In this document: piece after piece, positions 1 to 7,344 of the stretch | Layout of the letters: each line of letters begins with the position of its first letter | Position numbering within the stretch: position 1 is the stretch's first letter | DNA from: Methanoplanus sp. FWC-SCC4 | GTDB lineage: Archaea > Halobacteriota > Methanomicrobia > Methanomicrobiales > Methanomicrobiaceae | DNA length: 64,000 nt | NCBI RefSeq assembly: GCF_032878975.1 | Contig: NZ_CP043875.1 | Span: 310,001 to 374,000, forward strand | Reading direction: 5' to 3' | Notes under the pieces: model-generated | The model's input: only the letters and a program-made list of their open reading frames with translations | What the model was told of the DNA's origin: nothing | Databases searched by the model: none | Program-made: the position numbers and the translations under genes

Positions 1-149
1 TTGGATTAATAATTTTAATTTGCTTCTTCTTTGTATTGGATATAATTATGCTGAGTTGATTTAGACTTTATTTTTTGGCGTAGAATATTCATAAAATATA
101 AAAATTTTTGAAAATATAGGCTAACTATAAATTCTGATATTTTGGAGGA

Positions 150-1274
150 ATGAATATTATAATCAATCTCAGTGTGGCTCTTTTGTTTGTATTCGCAGTC
201 TTATTTACATGCTGCAATACAACAGTTTCAACCCGTAAAAAAGAAGATGTGCTTACCCTTGAGGACCTGAGGGGGAAGGAACTTGGAATTCCTCAGACTC
301 TGCCGCCTTTTGATCCCGACAGGGATGTTCCGGATGCTCCGGATTATACCAGCCGTGAAAGCTGGCTTTCGATGCCTGCAAATTTCAGCAGTGAAAAACA
401 GCCTGTTGATGTTTTCTGGGTTTATCCGACAATTCTCTCTGATAATTCAACTTATTTGATGGATACAAGCGATCCCGATTTGCGTGCCCGGGCATACTGG
501 ACGCTTGTCGAACAGGCCAGCATATTTGACGGGCAGGCAAATATCTACGCACCGCTTTATCGGCAGAACAATGTCAAAATCAACCCGCTGATGCTAACTG
601 ATGCACGACCAATATTTGACCTGGGCCAGCATGACCTTATCTCAGCGTTTGACTACTTCCTTAAGAATTTCAACCGGGGAGAAAGACCGATAATTCTTGC
701 GGCCCACAGTCAGGGGTCTGTCAGGGTGGTTGAACTATCAAAGTCCGGAGAGCTTCTGACAAAGGATTCTGAGTCCCTGAAGCGACTTGTTGCTGCCTAT
801 GTCATTGGGTATTCGATAACACCATCCGATCTTGAGATAAACCCCCTGATTAGGATCAGTGAAAATCCAACCGATACTGGCTGCTTTATTACATACAATA
901 CCATCTCTGATGAGGAAGGAAAGGAAAAGGAAGGCCCGACCATAATTCCCGGAACTTTTGTAGTAAATCCTCTTAACTGGAGTATGGATACTGAATTTGC
1001 ACCTGCATCTATGAATATTGAAGCTGTGTTTTTTAAGCATGAGCACCCGGAAAATCCTGACAGGTATCCGAATTTCGCGGCGGCACAGGTGTCTGGCAAT
1101 GCTCTTGTTATTACTGATATAAAAAATCCCAAAGAGCTTCCGGCAACAAGTGTCACATTCCCAAAGGGCGTGTACCATATGTATGACTATGCAATATTTT
1201 ATGGAAATCTGAGGAAGAATGTCGGGGAGAGAATCAGATCATATCTGGATCCGGAAAAAGAGATCTCCAGATAA
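150..1274 (+). CDS. DUF3089 alpha/beta-hydrolase-like, membrane-anchored or secreted
   Basis: A 374-residue protein with a hydrophobic N-terminus (about residues 4-22) followed by two cysteines, so it is exported or lipid-anchored. The motifs DVFWVYPT near residue 88 and AAHSQGS near residue 187 fit the DUF3089 family, which has an alpha/beta-hydrolase fold; Ser187 would be the nucleophile. The substrate is unknown, and esterase or lipase activity is a family-level guess. A GGAGG lies only 1 nt before the ATG, which is unusually close, so a slightly later start is possible. It converges with hepT, leaving an 8 bp gap. Family confidence is good; function is not established. Confidence 0.75.
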   Translation: MNIIINLSVALLFVFAVLFTCCNTTVSTRKKEDVLTLEDLRGKELGIPQTLPPFDPDRDVPDAPDYTSRESWLSMPANFSSEKQPVDVFWVYPTILSDNSTYLMDTSDPDLRARAYWTLVEQASIFDGQANIYAPLYRQNNVKINPLMLTDARPIFDLGQHDLISAFDYFLKNFNRGERPIILAAHSQGSVRVVELSKSGELLTKDSESLKRLVAAYVIGYSITPSDLEINPLIRISENPTDTGCFITYNTISDEEGKEKEGPTIIPGTFVVNPLNWSMDTEFAPASMNIEAVFFKHEHPENPDRYPNFAAAQVSGNALVITDIKNPKELPATSVTFPKGVYHMYDYAIFYGNLRKNVGERIRSYLDPEKEISR

Positions 1275-1282
1275 AAAAAATT

Positions 1283-1633
1283 TTAGTCGTTCTTAATGTT
1301 GTTAATTATTTCTGAGATTTCTGATTTAAATCCGGGTAGCTGTTCGTTTATTATTACCCATAGTGTGTTGGTATCAACACCAAAATATTTGTGAATAACA
1401 ATATTCCTGACTCCAACTATTCTCTTCCACGGAATATGAGGATATTTATCCCGAAAATCCTCCGGTATGTTTGAGACAGCTTCTCCGATTATCTCAATGT
1501 TTCTTACAACCGCATCAATGGTCTTTTGATCATTTTCAAATTCTTTTTTTGAATAATTGTCTATATAATCTGAAATTCTTCCGGCGGCCTCTGTAATATC
1601 TTCTAGAAATAATGTGATGTCACGCTTTGACAT
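1283..1633 (-). CDS. hepT: HepT-like toxin (DUF86, HEPN ribonuclease)
   Basis: A 116-residue all-helical HEPN protein. The Rx4HxY motif of this family is visible as R76, H81 and Y83 (RNIVIHKY). In known MntA/HepT type VII toxin-antitoxin systems HepT is an RNase toxin, and the partner nucleotidyltransferase inactivates it by adenylylating the motif Tyr. The gene starts inside the end of the partner gene (14 bp overlap), so the two are translationally coupled with the antitoxin first. That is the usual arrangement and supports the assignment. The toxic activity here is inferred from the family. Confidence 0.85.
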   Translation of the reverse strand: MSKRDITLFLEDITEAAGRISDYIDNYSKKEFENDQKTIDAVVRNIEIIGEAVSNIPEDFRDKYPHIPWKRIVGVRNIVIHKYFGVDTNTLWVIINEQLPGFKSEISEIINNIKND

Positions 1634-1961
1634 ATACTATATCCTCTAAAATCCCGTCATACACTCGTTTCCTTTGAATTACACCTGCTTTAAGAACCAG
1701 ATCTATTTTTAATTTAAGCAGTTCCTCGAGTTCATCCCTTAGATCAACCACTTCCCATCCGACAGGCTCAAAAAAGTCGACCATTATATCAAGATCGCTG
1801 TTCTCTGTCTGTTCTCCTCTTGCATATGATCCTATTACGCTGATCTCGGATATTTTGTATTTCTGTGAGAGGCGGGTGTAATTTTTATTCAGGGTCGCAA
1901 CTATTGTATCCAGTTCCTCTTTTCTTTCTGTTTTTTTATAGGAGTATTTGTCAGAATTCAT
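1620..1961 (-). CDS. mntA: MntA-like nucleotidyltransferase antitoxin
   Basis: A 113-residue minimal nucleotidyltransferase. The GSx10DxD signature is present as G44-S45 with D56 and D58 (SDLDIMV), and a likely third metal ligand is D87 in KIDLVL. Proteins of this type transfer AMP to the HEPN partner and so neutralise it. It is the first gene of the pair and overlaps hepT by 14 bp. No strong ribosome-binding site is visible before the ATG. The 890 bp upstream on this strand hold no convincing gene, so the promoter should lie just above 1961. Confidence 0.85.
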   Translation of the reverse strand: MNSDKYSYKKTERKEELDTIVATLNKNYTRLSQKYKISEISVIGSYARGEQTENSDLDIMVDFFEPVGWEVVDLRDELEELLKLKIDLVLKAGVIQRKRVYDGILEDIVYVKA

Positions 1962-2851
1962 ATGACAAAACCAGATAATTAATCAATTTTAATTATAGTG
2001 TTAAATCAGATAAATGATTGCTTAAGATTACTTATGCAATCAATTTTGTGGCCATAAATGCTTACTTTCCACGCTGAGTTTTCAATACATCCAAAATTAA
2101 AGGGTTGTCTATCCCGTCCGGAATCTTTGCTATTGGATGAAAATACGGCTCCCGCCTTGTAAGGTCTGGTGAGACAAACGGATTCTCTGCTGCTTTCTGC
2201 CATTATTGCCTGCGTCTTTGGCTTTTGGGCAGATTCTGCAGTACCTGTTTGTCGGGGGGATAGCGGTCTCCTTTGTAGTGCCGGCGGCGGTTCCCTCGTG
2301 GCTTTTGACATACTAAAAATGTAATTTATTAAAGCTGTTATTAAGCCGGCCCCGTGTGTTGCTGGAGCTCTTCTGAATTAATAAATAAAAAATCCACTGG
2401 ATTGATACCAAAATAAGTGCCTTGAAAAAATCTCAGATTAATAATAAGTACAAAGAAAGAAACCTCTGGAGGGGTTTGGAGAGTATAAAGCTCAAATCTT
2501 CTTTTTTTAGGTGGCTCCGTCACATCAGAAATGGCTCGACAGTCGATGTCATCCGGGCCACAGGTAATGCAAAGCGGGCGGCTGATTTCCTCATCGGGGG
2601 CGGAGAGGAATAAATTCTCTTTTTTTATTGTACCGGCCGGGATTGTTCACTCGTAAAACTCGTTTCACAACACCGGCCTTGTTTTCTCCGGTTGAGCTGG
2701 TTTGTGTTACGCCCGCAGGGCCCTTGCCTGTTCGTCTCGGCCCCTGCCGGCTGTGTGTGTAGTGCACCCCGCTCCGCATCACCGGCCGATGGCCGGCCAT
2801 GCTCCACGGGAGTGTTACGATGACAATTGCCAAAAATGATTATGCAATGAT
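1962..2851. other. 890 bp stretch without a convincing gene; GC-rich patches
   Basis: Short open frames exist on both strands (for example minus 2006-2311 and minus 2341-2523) but none has a ribosome-binding site, family resemblance or natural composition. The stretch alternates AT-rich DNA with GC-rich patches. The heptamer ACCGGCC occurs at 2632, 2672 and 2781. An inverted repeat TGATTGC/GCAATCA sits at 2015-2021 and 2036-2042, and a strong hairpin lies at 2776-2802. It could be decayed coding DNA, a non-coding RNA, or a recombination scar between the toxin-antitoxin pair and the SIR2 gene. I cannot decide which. Confidence 0.5.
2776..2802. repeat. Strong inverted repeat (CCGGCC-GAT-GGCCGG)
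   Basis: A perfect 6 bp GC-only stem (2782-2787 with 2791-2796) closes a 3 nt loop. After a 2 nt mismatch on each side, GCAT (2776-2779) pairs with ATGC (2799-2802). It lies about 50 bp beyond the stop codon of the SIR2-like gene and is transcribed with it on the minus strand. It may act as a 3' stabilising or termination structure, but no T-run follows directly. Confidence 0.5.
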
Positions 2852-4753
2852 CTAAAGAATTCTCCCCTCATGGTATTCTATACCTGTATCCAGAGATTGG
2901 ATTTCAAAGATTTCTTCGATTTTTCTTTTAAATCTTTCAAACTTTTCAGGGTCTCCATTAAAAAAATTTGTTCCCTCAATTTTCCCGCCAATATTAGCGA
3001 AATATGGTTGAATATAGTCTGGGAAAGGCTCAGGAGGGGAGGTGGCCCCTATCCCATGGTATAGTTTAGAGTAAAGCGGGGATACTTTTCTCCATTCAAG
3101 ATCTTCGCGAATCTTTATTGGTTCTCTATTTGTAGTCGAGAGATATGCAATGCCCAGTAAATATTCAAAAACATCATAATATTCTTGATATCTGCTATCG
3201 CTGGGAATTAATTCATTCAATATTGAACGACAGGTTTCGTAAATGAAGGTATAGAAATATCCAATTTTACCAAAAAATGGTTTGTTTATGTATACACAAA
3301 AATCAATTGATGTGATGTTTGAAATATTTACTGTTTCAAAATAGGGAGATCTAGTTCCACTGTTCGATTTATTGAGTTTTGGAGAGAACAGAGCCCCTAA
3401 AGTATTAAATTGATTCCCCTTTGTTGCCGCAATACCGCATGAATAAATTACAATCAATGCTGGAATATGTCTGAGATTATATAGATTTTCACCAAATTTC
3501 TTTTTTGATACCATTCCTGTGAGTTCTAGGTTGTTCACTCCAACATAGGGGTTAGAAAAACGAATATTTATCAGTCTTTCAATCACGTCATATACGAGCT
3601 CATAATAAGAGTCATCGTAATAAGCGATAGTTGCTAACATTGCTGCAAGTGGTTTTGTTTTTTCGGTTAGGGAATTTGTTCTTTGAATAAAGATTTCTGG
3701 TGCATGAACAGTTCCGATAGGGACATATTTCTCCTTAGCCAGTTCATCTAACACAATATCAGTTTGATTATGAATTAACTGGGAGAGTATCAGTTCTGGT
3801 TTGGGTTTTTGTAGGGCATCTGTTACCTTTTTTGTGGCAATAGATACTGTAAGTGGTTGAGTTTTGTCAATAGAATGCATTCGATTGATTACAGTTTGAA
3901 TGTCTGTAAAAAATTGATCTGCGGACTCTATTTCAATAGGTATAGGTTTCAAGTTTGCTTTTAAAGTATCATCATCAGGTATTTTGCCATCAGGACGAAG
4001 GCACCAGAATGTTGGATATCTATGAACATTGTCAAAGGATATCATCTTTCTCAAACCTATGTCATAATCTGCCGACCATCCACATACTACAAGGCCATAT
4101 TCCGAACAGATTCTTATAATATAATCCTTAATTTCTGGCTCATATTTATCCAAGTCTTCAGGTGTAATCTTTAATTTTAGATCCTGAAAATCTCCATTGA
4201 TTTTTATAATTCTGCATTTATCTGGAAATATTGACATCAGAGCAGGATCTGAATCAGCCTTGATTACAACTGGGTGAATACCTGTTTTGTTCTCAATTGT
4301 ATTTTCAAGAAGATTATCAAAATTTGTAGTGATAATTAGGCTTACAATATTGTTTTTTACCAATTCTGCAATTATTTCATGTGCTTCAGTTGTCTGTTTT
4401 GATATAATGTTGCCATCTTCATCTGTTTGGTAGATGAATGGGCGTAAACCTTCACTACGTAATTCTTTTTGAATTATTCGCTCATCAATTAATTTATTGA
4501 GTAATTTGTCAAATGTAGCTGTCTCGTTGTATTCATCATCAAACCATTTAATACACTCCTCGTATTTTTGTTCTCCTTCTATTTCACCGTCTTTCCCTTT
4601 TGCTTTGGCAATCTCAAGAATTATTTTTGTTGCGATTTGCCTGCCACTAGGATAATCTGCAGCGATTGAGATGCCAGCACCTAGAAGTAGAGCGTATCTT
4701 TTTGGAGATGAATTCATGGCATATGCGACAGGAATTGTTGAATCAATTTTCAT
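2852..4753 (-). CDS. SIR2-like domain protein, probable defence effector
   Basis: A 633-residue protein with an N-terminal SIR2-like Rossmann domain: GAGIS (25-29), TTNFD (142-146), KINGD (184-188) and VVCGWS near residue 215. The remaining ~350 residues match no family I recognise. Large stand-alone SIR2 proteins of this kind in prokaryotes (ThsA and DSR-type) are NAD-degrading antiphage effectors. Oddly, the position usually held by catalytic His (K-[IL]-H-G) is Asn186 here, while the NAD-contacting Asn144 is kept. The gene is AT-rich compared with the core genome. Its start overlaps the upstream two-helix membrane protein gene by 11 bp; Met13 is an alternative start. A defence role is inference from family and context. 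Confidence 0.75.
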   Translation of the reverse strand: MKIDSTIPVAYAMNSSPKRYALLLGAGISIAADYPSGRQIATKIILEIAKAKGKDGEIEGEQKYEECIKWFDDEYNETATFDKLLNKLIDERIIQKELRSEGLRPFIYQTDEDGNIISKQTTEAHEIIAELVKNNIVSLIITTNFDNLLENTIENKTGIHPVVIKADSDPALMSIFPDKCRIIKINGDFQDLKLKITPEDLDKYEPEIKDYIIRICSEYGLVVCGWSADYDIGLRKMISFDNVHRYPTFWCLRPDGKIPDDDTLKANLKPIPIEIESADQFFTDIQTVINRMHSIDKTQPLTVSIATKKVTDALQKPKPELILSQLIHNQTDIVLDELAKEKYVPIGTVHAPEIFIQRTNSLTEKTKPLAAMLATIAYYDDSYYELVYDVIERLINIRFSNPYVGVNNLELTGMVSKKKFGENLYNLRHIPALIVIYSCGIAATKGNQFNTLGALFSPKLNKSNSGTRSPYFETVNISNITSIDFCVYINKPFFGKIGYFYTFIYETCRSILNELIPSDSRYQEYYDVFEYLLGIAYLSTTNREPIKIREDLEWRKVSPLYSKLYHGIGATSPPEPFPDYIQPYFANIGGKIEGTNFFNGDPEKFERFKRKIEEIFEIQSLDTGIEYHEGRIL

Positions 4754-4991
4754 CTTTATTCACTCCTTTTACTTTTTGATCCCTCCAAAAATTCCAAATG
4801 CAATATCCCTGAATGACAAACATAATCACAATGCCAACTATCAGAGCCTGATAGACAAACACAAGCATGTTATAGTTTTCAGGAATTTCTGTTAAGTGCA
4901 TTAAAACCAGGCAGAGAAGTGTAAGAGTCAGGAACCGGAGAATCCATTCCGGTGGATAAAAAAGTTCTCTGATCTCTTGCTGAGTTATCAT
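4743..4991 (-). CDS. Small protein with two transmembrane helices, coupled to the SIR2-like gene
   Basis: An 82-residue protein with two predicted membrane helices (about residues 17-34 and 43-65), a short N-terminal segment and a charged C-terminal tail. No family is recognised. It is the first gene of a two-gene unit, and its last codons overlap the start of the SIR2-like gene by 11 bp, which indicates coupled translation and a linked function. A membrane anchor, sensor or inhibitor of the SIR2 protein are the obvious options; nothing in the sequence separates them. Confidence 0.7.
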   Translation of the reverse strand: MITQQEIRELFYPPEWILRFLTLTLLCLVLMHLTEIPENYNMLVFVYQALIVGIVIMFVIQGYCIWNFWRDQKVKGVNKDEN

Positions 4992-5122
4992 GAATGATTC
5001 TTTCTTTTCACCTTTTATAAGAATTTGCGGTGAACTTCAAAACTCTATTAAAAGAGATTAAATTACAGCAAATCTTAAATATGTTCAAATAAAGGCCAAA
5101 TTGCCTTTTTTTGCATCCTCAC

Positions 5123-5191
5123 AGAAGCCTCAGATTGCATGATCTCAGGCCCGGTATAGGTAAACATCGTCTGAGGGAATAGCGGGCTTCT
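5123..5191. repeat. Nested inverted repeat, possible structured RNA
   Basis: AGAAG (5123-5127) can pair with CTTCT (5187-5191), and the adjoining CCTCAG (5128-5133) with CTGAGG (5171-5176). This leaves an inner 37 nt segment and a one-sided bulge of 10 nt. Pairing on this scale in a non-coding stretch is suggestive of an RNA, but no known family is recognised. Confidence 0.4.
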
Positions 5192-5311
5192 ATTTGGCTC
5201 TGTTGAAACAGTCTATTTTAACGGTTTATTTTAAAAAAGGCCCTATATTGTGGAGTTATCCCCCGGTACGTGAATAGAGGTGATTTGGAAGTATTTGAAT
5301 CTAGGAATAGA

Positions 5312-5336
5312 AGGCCAAATCAGGCGTATTTGGCCT
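5312..5336. repeat. Perfect 9 bp inverted repeat AGGCCAAAT-7-ATTTGGCCT
   Basis: The two arms are 5312-5320 and 5328-5336, with a 7 nt spacer. The same word also occurs at 5093-5101 in direct orientation. It could be an operator for a dimeric regulator, a protein-binding site of a mobile element or an RNA hairpin. Confidence 0.55.
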
Positions 5337-5340
5337 AGAA

Positions 5341-5364
5341 AGAGGGGTGCAGGGAGGCCCCTCT
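5341..5364 (-). terminator. Hairpin terminator after the 5384-5887 gene
   Basis: A 7 bp GC-rich stem (AGAGGGG with CCCCTCT) closes a 10 nt loop 20 bp downstream of the stop codon. On the minus strand it is followed by a short T-rich run (TTCT). Confidence 0.5.
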
Positions 5365-5383
5365 CCGGTATTCGATGGTCTTT

Positions 5384-5887
5384 TTAGGCCAGCGCTGCGA
5401 CAGTATCTGCCCAGGCCTCAACATTGGTGCGGATGGCATCGTCAGCATATGAGCTCAGTCTTACAGTGGTTCTTGTGAAGGCCACATAGTAGATCTCACC
5501 ATTCGCATCCATACATTTGAGAGTGCATGAGAAGGCATCGTGTGCAGCGTCTCTGACACAATCTCCGCCCATTACAGTCTCAAGATTGGTATTCGCAAGA
5601 ATCTCGGTGATTACACCGTTAAACTCTGTTATGCTGGGAGCTTTTGCAGATATGCTTCCAACAGTCTCTGCGTCATCATCTTCATAGATGAATTTCGCAG
5701 TATACCTCTGCTTTGATTTTGTCACTCCGGGTATCACCTGACCCCCGGAAACGTAGTCAATACATTCAAAGGGGTTGTTTGCGATAACATCTGAAATGAT
5801 GGAATCAAAGGTTGCAATATTGGCAATCGGGTTTTCAAGAACCCTTGTTGCAGTTTTTGTGTTATTTGTTTCGATAAAGTCAGCCAT
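5384..5887 (-). CDS. Hypothetical protein, small acidic, possibly of viral origin
   Basis: A 167-residue soluble protein starting MADFIETNN, with no family I recognise. I chose the ATG at 5887 because GGAGATGA sits just upstream; an in-frame ATG 36 bp earlier lacks such a site. The middle contains a beta-rich stretch (RYTAKFIYEDDDAETVGSIS) and two Cys in a short loop near residue 120. There is no signal peptide or membrane helix. The next gene upstream is divergent and encodes a small holin-like protein, so the pair could be a remnant of a virus or plasmid. This is a guess from context only. Confidence 0.6.
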   Translation of the reverse strand: MADFIETNNTKTATRVLENPIANIATFDSIISDVIANNPFECIDYVSGGQVIPGVTKSKQRYTAKFIYEDDDAETVGSISAKAPSITEFNGVITEILANTNLETVMGGDCVRDAAHDAFSCTLKCMDANGEIYYVAFTRTTVRLSSYADDAIRTNVEAWADTVAALA

Positions 5888-6081
5888 TTTTTCGTCATCT
5901 CCGACAAAGTTCGTTTTTTGCAAAACGGATTCTGTGGTTTATTAAAGCAGCTCTTTGCTGTCCTAAAAACCGCTGTTGCCTGAACATATCCGGATTATGA
6001 CAGACATATATGAATATGAGTGGCAGTAATATTGATCTGACTTTACGGGGAAATAAATTCATCAGGAAGAGGTGTTTTTCA

Positions 6082-6318
6082 TTGTCAAATAGTAAAAGCA
6101 ACAGAGATATGATTGTCGAAACAAACCGGGATGTGAAGTGGATTTGCAAGACCCTTGCGGAGATGAAGGAGTCTATCGGAGATCACGAAAACAGGATACG
6201 AAGCCTTGAGGGTTCCCGGTCAGAGTCGACTGGTTGGGAGAGGCAGATATATGCCGGAGTCGGTGCAGGTGCAGGTGGAGTTGTGGCTGTTTTTATGAAA
6301 ATTTTTGGTGGTTTCTGA
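6082..6318 (+). CDS. Small coiled-coil/membrane protein resembling XhlA-type holin partners
   Basis: A 78-residue protein with a charged, helical N-terminal part (NRDVKWICKTLAEMKESI, then HENRIRSLEG) and one C-terminal glycine-rich membrane helix (IYAGVGAGAGGVVAVFMKIF). This layout, a short coiled coil followed by one membrane helix, is that of phage haemolysin XhlA-like proteins. I chose the TTG start at 6082 because AGGAAGAGGTG lies 7 nt upstream; in-frame ATGs at 6010 and 6016 lack a binding site. It ends 2 bp before the convergent stop at 6321. The viral origin is inferred. Confidence 0.6.
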   Translation: MSNSKSNRDMIVETNRDVKWICKTLAEMKESIGDHENRIRSLEGSRSESTGWERQIYAGVGAGAGGVVAVFMKIFGGF

Positions 6319-6320
6319 GA

Positions 6321-7073
6321 TTACCAACCACCAAATTTGGGTTCTTTAAAATCTGAATCTATGATATTATACTCGTTTTTCCATTCTTCAAAGAGATTAT
6401 CAAGGAGTTCTAAATAATTATCAATTACTGGTACGAGTTCTTTTTTTATTTGAGAATAATTTTCCATATCTTCTGAAAATCCATTTTCAACAAGGAATTT
6501 CAAAAGAGTATCTCTGTTTTTTATAAAGAATTCATATATATCATGTGTTTCTTCTAAATTTGATGATGCTATTATACAGGCAAACATTTGGTTGAGGTAA
6601 ACATCGATGCCATATTTTGCTTTCTCATCTTCTTTTCCTAAGTTATGGCATAAATCAGAAAATTGGGTTTTAAATATCTCAAATTTTTTAAATGAGTGAT
6701 TAATTATTCCTTTTCCTTCATCCAAGAGTTTATCATATTTTTCTGAATATTCTAAAAATTTCTCGTTATATTTTTTTAGGATTTCATCAGGAGGGCGAGT
6801 TTGTCCTTTAATGTATGGTGTTAATGGTGATAAAAAGGAACTCAGGTTACCATGTTCTAAGGAATATTTACAGGATTCTAATTGTTCATTGACTAACCAA
6901 TATGTGTTTTTGAGTATGTCAACAATTACGCGGCGATAATTCTCTTTTCCAATATATTCAATTTGTTTTGCAGATGCCTTAGCTAATTTACTGGTAGAAA
7001 TAGCATATGCAATTGTAACTATTACAAGGATGATCGCAAATATTGCTTGAACCCATTCTGGAGATAAATCCAT
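6321..7073 (-). CDS. Hypothetical protein with one N-terminal membrane helix
   Basis: A 250-residue protein with a single N-terminal membrane helix (about residues 8-26) followed by a long, charged, largely helical cytoplasmic part with no recognised motif. The DNA is markedly AT-rich, unlike the core genes to the right. It lies between a small virus-like gene and a GC-rich non-coding patch, so it is probably part of the accessory region. Membrane-tethered helical proteins of this type are common in defence and mobile loci, but no function can be assigned. Confidence 0.6.
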   Translation of the reverse strand: MDLSPEWVQAIFAIILVIVTIAYAISTSKLAKASAKQIEYIGKENYRRVIVDILKNTYWLVNEQLESCKYSLEHGNLSSFLSPLTPYIKGQTRPPDEILKKYNEKFLEYSEKYDKLLDEGKGIINHSFKKFEIFKTQFSDLCHNLGKEDEKAKYGIDVYLNQMFACIIASSNLEETHDIYEFFIKNRDTLLKFLVENGFSEDMENYSQIKKELVPVIDNYLELLDNLFEEWKNEYNIIDSDFKEPKFGGW

Positions 7074-7344
7074 AGATATGAATTATTTCTTTGAGAAAAA
7101 AGGCTTTTGAAATCCTTTACGATTTATTGAATTTGAGATTTTTCGAATTCCAAAACCCAGATGAAATTTCCGACAATCCGGCAGGCAAACCCGGCACGTC
7201 TGAACTCCGAACTTTTCGCAGCGACAAGGGCTGCACCCGATATTCCAAGGATTACCGCTGCACTCGATTATTGGATCGGGAAGTGTGAGAGTCGTGGTAA
7301 ATATGATTGCGATATTTTCTTTTTAGTAGTCCATATTCATTCAT
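7074..7344. other. Gene-free stretch with a GC-richer patch
   Basis: The segment 7160-7300 is richer in G+C than the AT-rich genes on both sides and reads open in two plus frames (from 7091 and 7161), without a ribosome-binding site or family match. It looks like a fragment of a foreign or decayed gene rather than a functional one. Confidence 0.4.

Larger units (their letters stand above)
4992..5383. other. 392 bp gene-free, hairpin-rich intergenic region
   Basis: No plausible protein is encoded. Several inverted repeats are packed into it. AAAGGC/GCCTTT followed by a T-run lies at 5091-5113. A nested long-range pairing lies at 5123-5191 (AGAAG with CTTCT, and CCTCAG with CTGAGG). A 9 bp palindrome lies at 5312-5336, and a terminator-like hairpin at 5341-5364. 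The word AGGCCAAAT occurs at 5093 and 5312 and, inverted, at 5328. The stretch may hold a structured RNA or the recombination sites of a mobile element. Confidence 0.55.

Noticed and set aside
2006-2311. 101-codon open frame on the minus strand
   Set aside because: No ribosome-binding site, low-complexity N-terminus and no family resemblance; treated as part of an unexplained non-coding stretch.
5125-5133. Copy of the tRNA-Thr 3' region as attachment site
   Set aside because: Only 9 nt match (AAGCCTCAG); this length is easily found by chance in 8 kb, so it is mentioned but not called as an att site.
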